Positions 1 to 12,405 of a stretch of DNA of 64,000 bases are shown in pieces. Each line of letters begins with the position of its first letter. The first letter of the stretch is position 1. Location: assembly GCF_030704535.1 (NCBI RefSeq), contig NC_081810.1, positions 8,380,501 through 8,444,500 of the forward strand, given 5' to 3'. The notes under the pieces were generated by a model. It saw nothing but the letters and a program-made list of their open reading frames with translations. It was not told the origin of the DNA and made no database searches. Made by a program: the position numbers and the translations under genes. Source of the DNA: Vitis vinifera (taxonomy: Eukaryota > Streptophyta > Magnoliopsida > Vitales > Vitaceae).

Positions 1-1575
1 CAATGGACATATCCAACAAAGCGACTCTCGAACACTAATATACACATACTCAATGATAGAGAATAATACACACATGTGCCTTTTTTTTTTTTTTTTTTTC
101 ATTTTTTTTTTCAATTTTTTTTTTTTTTTACATATATACAAATATACATGCTCTGAACGCAAACCAAGAAAGACCCAAAGAAGGGATCAAAAATGAATAA
201 ACATGCTCTCAAATATCAATATATCACAAACTCTCTCTAATGATGTGACCCTCTCAAGCCAAGGATCCCTGGATCAACGTCCGTAGGATAGATAGTGGAA
301 AATGACATGACTACCCTCCATGTAATGAACTGAGGATGATCACCACTCGGGGTGGGAGAAGATGAAGCGGAACAAACGATAGATATAATAAAGAAGAGGA
401 TGAAGAACCAACGAGATGTGACGAAATGCAATGACGCAATGATAGGAAAAGATAATGAGAAAGATCTGCCCCTCGGTCCAAGGCTCATGAAACTCCTAAA
501 CAATGCATGCATACACTGAAGGGCCCCTATCCCGATGTAGAAGGTGAGCAAGGCTATAAGAAATAAAAGGCTATGATGCTCATGCTAGGCTCAAAGGGCT
601 AGCAATGGACTAGATGTCAATAAAGGTAATAGGGTGTGAGCTAACCAAAATGAAGGCCACCCATCCTACGACCACGGTCTCAGACATCGTGCTATCAAGC
701 CTTCAAATGATCAATACTAGAGATCGATGTCCATCTGATATAACCACGTCAACCCTCTAGAATCATGCACCAACCGTACTCCAAATGCTCCATAATAATC
801 TCAAAGATGATCCTCTCAAAGCAAAGTGAACGGTGATCTCATCAGGCAAGACTGCCCATCACAAGCCAACCCTCATCATACAAGATCAATCTCTATACTC
901 ACGGCAAAATAAGTGATAGTCACATCAAGCAATCGACCAATCCACTCATCGTAAGCCATCCAAAGGTCATAAGCTAACCCTCGCCATGCGAGATCAACCC
1001 TGGGCTCAAACTCCTCACACTCTACCTGGTCGGATCAGAAAGGGGATGTGTAAAGCTAGAAAAAAAACCGAGGATGGAAAGGTCATACAATGGTTTGAAT
1101 GGTGATGTTGTGCAAAGCTCACAATGGATGGATGTAGGTCAAAACAAGAGTCAAGGTGCGGGAAGTGAGCAAGGTATGACTCTGATCATAAGAAGATGTG
1201 TCACAGTCTCAAACTCCCTAGGTCAAATCTCTGATCCTAAGCTAATAGGCTCAATATCTCCCATGATAGGTCAAGCCTCAAGACCACAATGTGCAAGTGA
1301 AAAGACGCCTCAAGTCAAAAGTATAGCACATCATAAAACACAAGCATACGTCCATAAAGGAAAATGCATACACTGGGATAATCCGATGAGTACATGATGC
1401 AAAAGAAGGATAACAAAGACAATAGTCAAGAAACGAGTTATAGTCTCTAAAAGTCAAAAACAAAACAAGACTAAACAAACAAAAACAAAAACAGTGACTG
1501 GTCCTGTCATCACATCTCTGGCCATAGAAAGAACAAAAACTGAGCACCACTGTACCAAGGTAAGCCAATCATGAG
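1..1575. other. Non-coding flank or internal part of the gypsy element
   Basis: No coding sequence is recognised. Two T-rich runs lie at about 80-130. The rest has the same base style as the neighbouring minus-strand gag region (many CATG, CTC and TGAT words) and is probably its downstream internal sequence. The short open frames at 237-551, 1074-1397 and 1278-1568 have no recognisable domain. Confidence 0.4.
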
Positions 1576-2241
1576 TCAATCGCCCAAATCAATAAGATCA
1601 GGGACTGCTGGTAAAGGGAAGTCTGCATGCATGGCCTGAGCTGAGGTAGAAATAGGAAACATATCGGACTGAGGATGCCCAAACGTCCCAGAATCAACAA
1701 TGTCCTGTATGGCATGTCGTAGAGCAATGCAACGATCAGTGTGATGTCCTACTGACTGATGGTACATACAATATAAATCAAGTCGAAACTGTGGAGGCAC
1801 AGGATCTGGAAGTGCCCTAGGAGCCAAAAGTCTCATGGCCTGGAACGTCTCAAAAACTCTGCTCAGGGGTGCGCTCAAATCTGAAAAGCGTCTCTGACAT
1901 CGTCGACGAGGGCAAAGTCGCTCCTGAGGAACTGTAACGACCGGAGGGCCCCGAAGCCGGGATGGAGGTCATGCCAACGTAGTCAATGAAATGGATGAGG
2001 AATGCTGCTGGAGTACTAAATGTGGGCGAGGTCGTGGATGCGAGGCACCCAAAGTAACAGGTGTCGGTGAAGTCAAGTGTGGCAATGAAGGCATCGCTAC
2101 TCCTGGAGCTCCTCTCGATGACGATGGATACTCCGAAAAAATAAGCTCAATCCTCTCAACCGTCCGCGTCAAATCCACCATCATCTCATAAAGAGCAGTA
2201 AGAGTAATGGGTGTGATGTCGTCCGACATGGTGAACCTCAA
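1576..2241 (-). pseudogene. Second, internally deleted gag copy
   Basis: Two short frames (2241-1969 and 1878-1576) resemble a gag that has lost its middle. The second matches the C-terminal part of the gag at 2648-3007: both have a proline-rich stretch followed by a YH-x4-GH-x-TD-x-C pattern and an LRH-x-I-x-D-x-(I/V)DSG tail. The first encodes a short N-terminal-like segment and a Pro/Ser linker. The retrotransposon-gag core seen at 3200-3850 is absent. This is a duplicated and deleted gag lying downstream of the fuller copy in the same orientation. No function is expected. Confidence 0.55.
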
Positions 2242-2647
2242 CTGAAGAAATCTAGTCTCAAGGTGCTCTGTATCATGATCATCATACCATCAATCTCTGC
2301 TCGGGGACCAGTCACGACACTAAAACCGTCTAAGACTCTAAAACAAACACATGCAAGAGACAAAACAAGACAACACACGATGCTACTCAAAACAACAACA
2401 CATAAAATACATGATACGAAACAATGATAAAAAGAAAATGGGAACACATACCCAAGAAAACAACAATATCACTAAATGAAATGAGAGTACATCATGCAAA
2501 ATAATAGGACAACAAAGGTCTACTCTCGAAGCACAAGGTGCGAACTCAAAACACTAACTATAAAACAAGACTCAAATACAAAGAAAAAGAGAACAAAAAC
2601 CCAAACGACCAACTAACAATGTAGTCCCAAAATACACCAACAAGGTA

Positions 2648-4102
2648 TCAAAGTGTCCTATGAATATCAGTGCCCTGGGTGTCCAAAACGTGATAGTATA
2701 AGCCTGAAGGATGAGGAACTGCATGTGTGGAATAGGCTGGAAAGGAATCCGCAGTCATATCTGGACCAAGATCAGTATCTGTGGTCGATACGGGAAAACT
2801 AACTGCACCACTGTCAATAAGATCATGTATGGTGTGACGTAGAGAAGCACAATAATCAGTACGGTGGCCTGCCATTTGGTGATATGCATAGAACTCATGA
2901 GCATGAAAACGCGGAGGTAGGGTACTCGGGAGTGGCCTAGGGGCCAATGGTACTAAAAAACCAGTAGATCTGAGTCGCTCAAAAGCTCTATCCAAAGGCA
3001 TCCCCAAATCAGAATAAGTCCTCTGACGTCGCCGATGGGGACGAGACTGCTCACGCCGTGGGATACTAGTCTATGGACGCTGAAACTGGAATGAAGGTCG
3101 TACTGTGACAGTATGAGGATGCATAGAAGGGTACTGCTGAACTGGATGAGGATGATGATGCTGTAAATGTGGGAAATCACTCCTGGGTGTCTGCAATGAT
3201 CTCACATAGGGGTGATAACCAGGTCGTCGATGCTGAAAGTCTGCTGAACATACGTCTCCATAGCTCTCAGATGATCCACCAACTCCCTTCCCCTCAGTAT
3301 CTGAAGAAGGAATAATATCTGACCATAATCCTCTAGATATGCCATCGTCTACATCAATCAAAGCCTGGACCAATGATCTGAAATCCCGGAATGGGACTCC
3401 TGTCATATGCCGAGCAAACCTAGGATGCAAACTCCTCAAAAACATGCTCATCTGATCCCTCTCGATAAGTCGCTCAATCATCTCTGTAGCCTTCTCCCTC
3501 CAGCGAGAGATAAAAGAAGAAACAGACTCATCTGATCCCTGTCTAAGAGACTCAAGCTCTCTACGTGTAACACTCGTATCACCGCTGAAGGAATACTGTC
3601 TCAGAAACTCCTGTGCTAAGTCCTCCCAAGTTCTTCGACGAGATAACTCTAATGAAGCGTACCATCTCTGTGTCACGCCGCTCAATGACAATGGGAACAA
3701 AGTGAGCAACTGTGCCTCATCTAGACCAAGAGCTCTCATAACTGTGCTATAAAGTCTGAGATGAATACGTGGACATCCAACACCCGTATATCTCTCTATA
3801 TCCGGCATCCTAAAACCGACTGGCAAAGTGGCCACTGGCACATCGTCAGGGTCATCCCATGAAATCATCTCATCAGGATCTCTCATCTGTCTAATCCTAT
3901 GCTCGAGTCTGTCCATACGAGAACGAGGATCCCCAACAATGGTAACTGGTGTGACAATAGGTGGAATGACAATAGTCTGATCATGTGAAACAGTAGGCAA
4001 CGTCTGTGTAGATGGCATCTGAACAGGTAGAATAGGTGGTGTCACTAAATCAGATGGCGTGTCCTCGAGCACTACATGTCTACTCTGCTGAGTATCCATC
4101 AT
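2648..4102 (-). pseudogene. Gypsy gag polyprotein with one in-frame stop
   Basis: The frame from 4102 runs 343 codons to a TAG at 3073-3071, and the same frame continues to 2648, about 485 codons in all. The central part has the retrotransposon-gag fold signature: aromatic and leucine positions around SGVTQRWYASL, then WEDLAQEFLRQYSF, then a Q-x2-DESVSSFISRWREKA motif. The C-terminal part has a histidine/cysteine cluster (YH-x4-GH-x-TD-x-C) that resembles the zinc-binding segment of Tat-type gag. In the family this protein packages the element RNA in cytoplasmic particles. It lies downstream of the primer binding site, as expected for the first gene. The stop and the missing pol make it a pseudogene here. 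Confidence 0.8.
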
Positions 4103-6147
4103 CTAACTCAAACTGGTCAATGCCTCCAGAATCGAAACCACAGAAGCAATAAGCTAACCAATCGAAACTGACTGTGAATCCGTCTATAGCAGCTCAGCAA
4201 TACGAATCAACCTCCCACTCAACCCAGGGCACTGAACCAAGACTGGGACTACAAATAGACTCCTACAAAAGAATCGAACAAAACGACTCAAACACGACTC
4301 ATGCAACGACACGAGATGTAACGAACAATGACCAATGCATGATACAACACAACTCAACACATGACAGGGTGCGACACACAATCATATGGTGACAATCAAA
4401 ATTTGGATAGATGATAGAATCTCTAGAGTCACATGAGTGTCCAGTGTGAGACAACTACAAATATGACTAAAGAATTTCTATCGATGATCCAAAAAATGAT
4501 CAAGGTGTGAAGAAAGTGAATGGGGTGTGAAGAACACTATCACGAGATCGATACTCAATATAGACCAAAATATCCTTGATTCAACCTTCAACTCGAGCTC
4601 CATAAGAAACAAAATGATAAGGTGATCAAGGCGAATCTCTCGAAAAATGTGTGAATATGAAAATATGTCTTTCACCTTTCTGTAATGAAAATATGAGCAT
4701 CGAGTCGAAAATCGAACCAAGGATCAAACAAATGATGAGGTATTGAGCCCGTGATAGGTGTACAATATAAAAAGATGATCAATGAACATATCCCAAAATA
4801 TCGAGTGAGTGACAACAAAGTGAAGGGGTGTGTTGAGCCAAGAAATGAGAACGAAAACCCTAGGGAGAAAACATGCTAAACTCATCAAGTAAAAAGCATA
4901 ATCTAGAGCGACGAGACGAAAAGGTGATCCAACCGATACTCAAACTCATACCGGTCTCCGAGCACTCTCAACTGGAGACTAAAAAGAGGGAATACTGGAT
5001 CCGAATTGTAACCACAGAGGCTCTGGAAGCCCTCAGATGTACCCACGTGTAGGAAGGGAGTCCTAATTGAAGGATCTATGGCTCAACCTACAAGGTGAAG
5101 GTGGCTCTAAATGGATATGGGTGGACTTTAAAGGATCCCTAGCAGAAGCGATCATACCCTCCGGCGGTACGCAACCCTCTGCACGCCTCCGAAGAGACGG
5201 GGTGCTTCCATGCAAGGTGGTCATCACCTCCACACATGCACTACCTCGACATCCCAGGGGGTTTCCTATGGTGAAACCTCTCAAACTCTCAACGCTCAAT
5301 GGTCGACTAGAGTGCACAGTGAATGGTGTGGGTGCATCCGAAAACCCTAAGAAGCTAAAACAAGAGAGAAAACACACTGGTCGCACGACTATCCATGAAA
5401 CCTAGCTCAGGGCTATACAGGTCTTCAATGATCGGACTCCTCCCGACATCAGTGTGCCGGTCACCTCCAGGATGCTCCCATACATCAATATAGCCCATCG
5501 CTAGACCCTACTCCTAATCTCTGGCTCGGTCAAAAAACAAGCACACAGAAGGCCTCACACTTGCAAAAGTGAGAACCGAAATGAAGGAAATGACCAAGAC
5601 CAAGAGAGTTGGAGGTAAGGGGATAGAAGTGCGGCCCACACGGACAGACAGCATGCAATCATGCAGAGGAAGGGTAGTCATGCACCATACAGTCAAGCAG
5701 AGTACAGGTATATCACTCATGTCCACACAAACCATGATAAACAGATAAAAAAATGATAAATATATACACCATGCTCAAAGACGATCGAGAGGATATACAA
5801 GTCAGAGAATCAACATGTCAAACTGAGTGATATACAGTGGTGAGTGTATGCATGTGAAGTGATCAGAATAATCATGGCAAAATCAGGATCGCTATACCAA
5901 GCAAAACAAGGTGAGCAACCTATGATAATCGACATGTCAATGTACCAAACTAATATAGCAATGAAGTACAGAAAAAGCGACATCCGAAACCCCAAATCAA
6001 AATGATCAATCATATCAATGTCACAACACAATGTCCAAGCATACATCAAAAACTCCCAATGTGCAATCAAGAGACAGGTACTCGCTGATCGACTCATCAA
6101 ATGCCATGTTTGCTTCATCTTAAGTTCAAGTTTGACCCTCTATCGTC
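4103..6147 (-). other. Untranslated leader of the gypsy element
   Basis: This 2 kb stretch between the primer binding site and gag has no long open frame. Ogre-type elements often carry an extra open frame here; none is recognisable. The small overlapping frames at 5063-5405 on both strands have no domain that I can name. Confidence 0.5.
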
Positions 6148-6166
6148 ATCCCCAGTGGAGTCGCCA
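6148..6166 (-). promoter_or_regulatory. Primer binding site, tRNA-Arg type
   Basis: On the minus strand, three bases after the LTR end comes TGGCGACTCCACTGGGGAT. Its complement reads like a tRNA 3' end including the terminal CCA and, from memory, matches the 3' end of plant tRNA-Arg(ACG). It primes minus-strand DNA synthesis and fixes the element's orientation: LTR to the right, gag to the left. Confidence 0.8.
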
Positions 6167-7029
6167 TTTTGTGGACCCCGCATTTCGCTCGCTCAATGCG
6201 TTTCCCACTCGATGGCGAGCTCGATTTTTATTTGAAAAATTGATTTTTATTGATTATTTGAAAATGACTTGGAGTCGCCACTTATTTTTGTTTTATTTTT
6301 AAAGGGTAAACAAAATAAGAAAGAAAAACCCTAAGTGTGACTCCTTATTTTGGAAAAGGTGATCTACGAAAAATCGGATCGGGTTCGGGGGTCAGGTTAC
6401 TTATTGGGAAGGTACGGTAAAGACCGTAGCACCCCTCTAAGTCCCTAAAGTCGGGTCTCTACTAATAAAATGAAGCCGACGTGGCAATGATGAGGAAATC
6501 AATGAATACTCAACATGATCGCACATATGGGAATTAGTACATGCATAGAGAATTACAAGAATGGGAGTGGACACGTACCTAGGTGATGAGCCGCCATGCG
6601 CTATCAAGAAATGGGGTTAGAGCATAGTTAAGAAATAATCTCATGCATGTCATAGATCAGGATAAATCAATTATGCATGGCAGTCAAATCAATCAATCAG
6701 TCAATCAATCATGAAGTCACATATGTCGGGCCCCCACCAAAGCCCGTTTATTTTTGCATGAATTAATTCCATAAATTCCATCACTCGGAATTACGGAATT
6801 TAATTCTTGCTTATTTTTAAAACATTTTAAAAAACAAAGAAAATGCAAAAGTGGCTTGCCGGAAAGAAAATGGCAACCAAATTTTACATAAAAATGGGAT
6901 TCTCGGGTGATCCTAAAAATTCTAAGGATGAAAGAGGGGAAAATTGGAATTATTTGAAAAATCAGAATTTGAGAAAGATTTTTACAAAATGAGATTTGAG
7001 AAATCATTTTCAAGATCAGATAAGAAGAA

Positions 7030-7678
7030 ATCCCAGAATATTACATGGAGCAGCTTCTTGACGGGTAGAGTTTCTCTTCACAACCTTGGGAATACGTGAC
7101 ATGAAGGAGGTGCCATCAAGAGAAAGAGCATGTCCTGCAGCCTCTTTTCGCATGAACTCTACATAGTCAGACCCCTTTGGTTGCCTTGTAGCAGCATCAG
7201 TTACTATAATCACTTTTACCACTTCCCCAGACTCATTAAAATGCCGAGAAAGACTATCCTTGGTTGCAATAAAATGAACATTGTTAACAAAGATGGTCCG
7301 AGAATCAGCACCCTCTAAAGGACGACCAGTAGGATATGAACCAGGAGCAGATAGCTACATCTTCTGAGACTCTCCCTGAGTATCTACAGCAGGTTTTGCA
7401 TTTCCATTGCCAACCGAGACAGGGTTTCCATTTGCCTTCATTAACTGCACACCAAATTTGCCAGTGCCTGTTTCATTTCCCCGCACAGGTTTCTGACCAT
7501 CCTCTTCCTCAACCTCCCTTAATCCCTGATAATGAGCTGGTTTCCATGTATTCACACTCACAGAGATATTCATGATCTTACGAGAGGTGTTTGCTAAAGC
7601 ACTAAGCTGACCCTGATCTTTACTTCGCATTGTTCGCATACCTTCATCAGCATTCTTAGCTGCACTGTGCTGCACCAT
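7030..7678 (-). pseudogene. Captured fragment of an RRM RNA-binding protein
   Basis: The minus-strand frame from 7678 reads through a Gly/Asn/Thr-rich linker to a TAG at 7357-7355, then on in the same frame into an RNA-recognition motif: RTIFVNNVHF (RNP2-like), then KVIIVTDAATRQPKG and SDYVEFM (RNP1-like). It resembles the C-terminal RRM of plant poly(A)-binding-protein-like or CCCH/RRM nuclear proteins. About 215 codons align without any intron-like break, which suggests capture of a spliced transcript. It lies inside LTR A, in LTR-sense orientation, directly abutting the GAUT fragment. No intact start, and one stop, so it is not functional. Confidence 0.65.
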
Positions 7679-7684
7679 TCATCT

Positions 7685-8330
7685 TCCCATGGAGATTCAC
7701 TGACCATGATGCAATCAAGTCTTTCTGTACAACAATATCATCATCAAGAAACAATATCTTATCTGACTTGGGATAAACCTCAGAGAGATAAAACTTCAGG
7801 TGGTTAAGCATTGAGAGATACTTGGGATTCCTGTACTTTAGATTAGAAGAGCCTGATGACAGAGTACTGGGATACCTCTGATTGAAATATGATACTTTCA
7901 CAGCAGCAGACTCGAGCTGCCTCAGAACTGGGCAGTAGGATGAATTAAGCCACTTAAATTCATCAACGTTTTCCACATGGATGGTTACTTCTCCTGGGGG
8001 TTCAACGGAAACCACATATTCATGGCTTCAAAGTTCAGCTCATCAGTAACCAGATAGAATACATGTTTTTCTGATTCCCTGGCGTTCAAGATGGTTGAGT
8101 TGACAACAACCAATGGTCCAGCGCATAGACAAGTAGTGGATTCCATTAGGAATTGTCCTGGATGCTAATTGACTCAGGAATGTGCTCTGTTTTTTTCAAG
8201 CTCCTGACTTGTTCCTCTGCTGACTGAAGCATTGCTCTCAGCTTCCTAGTGGCTTGTCTGAGGGCTTTTTGGGCTCATAATTTTGTATCTAGTACCTCAA
8301 GAAAAGTCAAGCCCTTGCACTGGCCCAGAC
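7685..8330 (-). pseudogene. Captured GAUT1-type galacturonosyltransferase fragment
   Basis: Minus-strand translation matches the N-terminal half of GAUT1-class glycosyltransferases (GT8, pectin homogalacturonan synthesis in the Golgi). It has a coiled segment ending LQSAEEQVRSLKK (near 8220), then VVVNST and HVFYLVTDELNF (8040-8115), then HVENVDEFKWLNSSYCPVLRQ, and the nucleotide-sugar-binding motif LFLDDDIVVQKDL near 7730. Several frameshifts break it, and only about 215 codons of a roughly 650-residue protein are present. Pieces that should be separated by introns in a genomic copy run together, so it is probably cDNA-derived. It sits in sense orientation within LTR A. Confidence 0.75.
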
Positions 8331-10445
8331 TGGTGAGTTCTTCAACTATATTGGCATTTTCGAAGTTTATCTTGTGACTCCTTCCATGCAAACCTTGTCA
8401 ATGGGTCAGATTCACCTCTTCCGTTAACTTCACTTGCCACATCTACATGGACTACCCTTGCGTGGCCTCTGCATGAACCCTTAGCTGAAAGATCTTATCT
8501 CCGCCACTGCCACCTTCACCCTAACTGACATTGCATCACCCACACTATGAAACGAAACCGCGAGGATGTCACCAAACTTGATGGTTTCAAGGAAATCGAG
8601 GTCCTTGAAACTGAATGGGATTGATAATGCTATTCCTTCATGCACAGCTTCGTCAAAAAGTTCAGTATGTCAGCACAAAATACCCTCTCTAAATCCTGTC
8701 ACATGTGGCCAATCAAGCTTCAGGCGCATCAAACATCTCCATGTCTTTTGTACTCCAGCTGTTACAGAAATAGTGATGAGAAAGCCACTAACAGCGCAGT
8801 GTAGATCGCCATTGACAGCACTCTACAGAATCATCTCCAAGACAAGCAGTCCCTGCAGCACCAATAATTCCTTCCTCTTCTCCTTCAAGATCGCTAGCAT
8901 GCTTTCCTCTTCTTACGCTGCGTGCCCACCATTTTTCCTTGGACAGCAGCTGCAGCTTCACGAGTCTTGTACTCATCAATAGCATCTTGAGCAAATGCAA
9001 TATCTACATCCTTCTCCCATGTTGCTTTAGCTGATGACCTGAACTATCTCTGTTAAGCTGGTCATAAGCCATGACTTTCCGTTACATTGAAGCTTTCTTT
9101 GCTTTCTCACTCCTCTTATGAAATATTCCATGCTCCTTAGCATCTTAGGTATACCCCAAGTAGTCCACAAAATTCACGACAGCTAGCTATAACGAGAATA
9201 TATATTCAAACACCCGTGACTTTGATATTTACATGGAGGTCCATAAAACGCAGCTATCCGCTTTAAAAAGAGACATCTGTCATTACCAAGTTCATACATG
9301 CACATGGAACACGGGTCAATGCCTCCCAAGCTCATATCCAGAACACCATGCATGACCATTCGAATACTACTGGATGGGGTAGCGGGTTTGAAAAGTGCAG
9401 GTTGTGATTAATGTGACGGATAATGAGAGAAATTGGTTGGGGGTAGGATGAAAGAAGGAGACGTGGGCATGATGATGGAATAAAAAGATTAAATCTGAGA
9501 TGATGATCAAATGAGGAAAGAAAGACATGGAGAATGGTAGACAAATGGGAAATGGGCAGCAGATTGGACATAATAGAGGCTTAGAAGCGAATTGAGCCCA
9601 GGTAGAAATGCATGGTGATCACGTGCGCATGGGAAATGAGGAGCGAGTTAGCCGGGTATGTGTGAATAAAGTAGAAGGTTATGAATAGTAATGGGTATGA
9701 AGAGTATGGGTGATTTTAGATATAGTGAACATGAGACGAAATGGATGTGGTGAGCATGGAGTGGACAGCTGGAAGACTGGAACAGAATCAGCCACAGTTA
9801 AAGGCGTCATAGCCTCACAGAGCACCCAGTTTTCATGACCTGACATGGCTCCAATCAGACTCTTTCCCTCAGCATCATGCGTGTGCGCATGGCCATCATA
9901 TATACACAGCCTGCTAGTTCATCAGATGTGTCGACACCAAAACAGTCAATGACATAGACAATTTGAATTTCGGTCGGCATCATCACATCCCTGCACCAAT
10001 GAGCCATGGGTTCCACTTCCTGCATGTCTACGCAACTTTAAAACATCATGATGGCGCTCCTCCTCTATGAATATTAGAACCCCAATTCGAGCCCTCACTT
10101 CAGTTTCTGCCAGTTTGTTTTCGGATGGAAAAAAACAAATTCTTGGTCTAACCTCAAATTCCCATTGCCCACTATGATCTCTTTGTAGCAAATAATGGTT
10201 CCCACAACAACGCCCAATAATGGAGACGAGACTTTTGACTTCTGGCCAGGTGAGAATGACCTTCACTCTCTTGTCCCTCTATATCTCTGCTTGCTTTTCC
10301 CAAAGATTCCTAAGAAAAAATTATCACTCTCTGGTTCTTCTTCTCCTAGACTGATTTCCCCTGCTTGCAGGTCCTCTCTTATTCCCCCAAACCAACAGAG
10401 TTTTCTGACTTGGCAACTGGATCAAAGCTAGAGGTTGACTTGGCT
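8331..10445 (-). other. Interior of LTR A, partly shared with copy B
   Basis: The stretch around 8560-9000 is related to 41450-41740 in LTR B: both have an ACCAAACTTGAT block followed by similar words. The ATG/GGTATG-rich stretch at 9300-9800 resembles 41640-42400. No host gene can be named here. These may be older captured pieces or ancestral LTR sequence. Confidence 0.45.
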
Positions 10446-12405
10446 TTATTTTTCAGATATGGCATGTTCTGCCAAGTTCTTGAAAAGGAGACCCATTAGG
10501 AGCATTTCTTGAGGATCACAATAACATAAACTTGACTTCTCAGGCGGGGTAGTCTTTTCTAATGAGAAGGCCATGTTATTGCTCTTTAAAAGGTCCTGGT
10601 TGATACTAGAAAATTTCTCTATAGAAGAGAAGTCAAATAAAGAACTTGAATCATCAGGAAGCTGGGTACTGATTTCAGAAAACAAAGATGCCTCCATGTG
10701 TTCCAACTTCAAATGTTTTGGAACAGAATCTGTCCATTGTTGATTTTGAAGGGGCTTCAGTTCATTATGCTTAGTGCTTTCAACCAACTGATGCGATTAA
10801 AACTTTGATTCCAAAAATGACCAACAGCTATATTTGTCACTCTATAGTATTTGACCAGCTTGACGCACCATAGTCATCGAGGCAAAAGAGGCAATATTCA
10901 ACTCTATTTTGGATGCCATGAACTGAAATAGCTAAACACTTGGACTACTGCAAATAGGCAAGCTCTCAACTCAAAACCAAACAGACAGGGAATTCAGCTA
11001 ACACCTTGGGAATAAATAGATATTAACCACAACCATGGGACACTTTCGAAGCTTTATTTCAGAAGACATTGGCATCATGGCATCTATCTCATTTCAGCAG
11101 CAAATCATCTACTTCTCACCAAGGATGAGAGTAAACTTGTGCATGCAGTGGTTTTCCCTTGGAGATTCAACTTCGCAATCATCAGTGGTGGAGTCAATCT
11201 CGCAAAGTAATGAAGCAACCTCAGCTTTGGCCAACAACGAAGAGGAAATGGTCATCTCTTACACAAATGCCATACCTCCAGGATGAGTCAGTGCGAGAAC
11301 TTAGGCCCATCAATCCTCTTACCATAGACTGTCAAGTTCAGCTTAGACCCGGTGTCTCCTAGTGACAGAAGGTGAGCATTTACCCTCTCATTCCACCCAG
11401 AAGAATGACTTTCCCACCAGATATACATAGAGAACTCCCCATCCAAACACCAAAATCACCAATCCTTAAAGGAATGAACTCCTGATTTGAAGAACTGAAA
11501 GCACCAACCTCCTACATTGAGTGAGATTTCTGACCTTCTGACCAGAGCTACTGACCAATCATAGGAAATTAATACCCTGCTGCGTTGATTTGATACCCAT
11601 ATGCCCCACACATCCACCCAGATTCATAGACATCTGAAAGTCTCTTTTATCCTCAAATGTTCCTCAAATTAATTCATTCTCCACCAGCACACCAGCACAG
11701 ATTTACAGTCTTAAAGCCTTGAGCATGCATTCAAGAGAAAACAGAGGAGCAAGAAACAAAAACGAGAATAGAACATGAAGCATTTAACAAATATGTTGAG
11801 CCCATTTCCTCATTTTATCCATGGAACCAACAATCAGTGGGTTAAGATGAAAAATATTTGCCAGAATAGAGCATAAAATGTAGCAAGCTCTCTAAATATT
11901 AAACCAATGCAACCCAACAAGCAGAGTGGAAATCACAGAGAATGAGTCATGAGAAATATGAAAAAAAATGAAAGTGCACAGGAAAGCCATAAAAATCATA
12001 CCTGAAAGCCTCTTCTTCAACTAGGTGTCTTGGGTTGCAACTCCCTGCTCCGTCTCCGGTAAGCGCTCAGCTCAGAATCCCTCTCTAAGATCTCTGCTCC
12101 AGACTATGGCTCCTCCCTTACCCTCCAAAAACTCTCTGAAAAATATCTCCCCCCGTCCCAACATCTCTAACGGCTTCCTCTCCCAAAAACGCTCCTCCCT
12201 GCAGCTCCTTCTGTCCCTCAACAACCTGCAGCTTTTGTAGATTCCTCCTTGCTAGGTGTCAATCTCTGATTGGCTTTCAAAAACACTGTTCTGATTCCAT
12301 GATAGCCAATCAGGGATTGACACGTGGCCTCCTAGAAATGCTCCATCTGGCCAAATAAGCTGCAACAAATTCAAAAAGAAAGTGCTCCCAAAATGGGGGT
12401 CTACA
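10446..12405 (-). other. Upstream part of LTR A, conserved with copy C
   Basis: The region 11380-12060 aligns well with 31381-32060 in copy C, for example at ATTTAACAAATATG, GGAAATTAATA and CTTTTGGGTTGCAG-like words. This is presumably the LTR's promoter and leader region. The minus-strand frame at 10787-10446 (113 codons) has no recognised domain. The end next to 12405 includes a CCACGTGTC block also present at the start of copies B and D. Confidence 0.5.

Larger units (their letters stand above)
1..12405 (-). mobile_element. Partial Ty3/gypsy (Tat/Ogre-like) LTR retrotransposon
   Basis: Read on the minus strand, the order is a long LTR (12405 to 6170), a three-base gap, a tRNA-type primer binding site (6166 to 6148), about 2 kb of leader, then gag remnants (4102 to 2648, and a shortened second copy at 2241 to 1576). 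The window ends before any protease, integrase or reverse transcriptase, so pol and the 3' LTR must lie beyond position 1 if they exist. The tRNA-Arg type of primer site, the very long LTR and the long leader fit the Tat/Ogre branch; that lineage call is inference because no pol is visible. Gag carries a stop codon, so this copy looks inactive. Confidence 0.7.
6170..12405 (-). repeat. Giant gypsy LTR, copy A (6.2 kb, 5' LTR)
   Basis: Minus-strand orientation: it opens TGTAGACCCC at 12405 and closes GGGGTCCACA at 6170, giving TG..CA ends inside an inverted 10-bp terminus with one mismatch. About 850 bp at the 3' end (6170 to about 7020) recurs at 19560-20382 (inverted), 20865-21617 and 38816-39700. 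The first kilobase recurs in copies B and C. A conserved CAGGTATG splice-donor-like site lies near 12002. The middle holds host gene fragments (7030-8330). The five-base flanks (CATTT left, AATAT right) do not match, as expected for one LTR of a larger element. Confidence 0.75.

Noticed and set aside
5063..5405. Overlapping frames on both strands in the gypsy leader
   Set aside because: No domain and no conservation that could be judged; probably chance.
6141..6166. A tRNA gene fragment
   Set aside because: Only the last 19 bases of a tRNA are present, placed exactly beside an LTR end, as a primer binding site.
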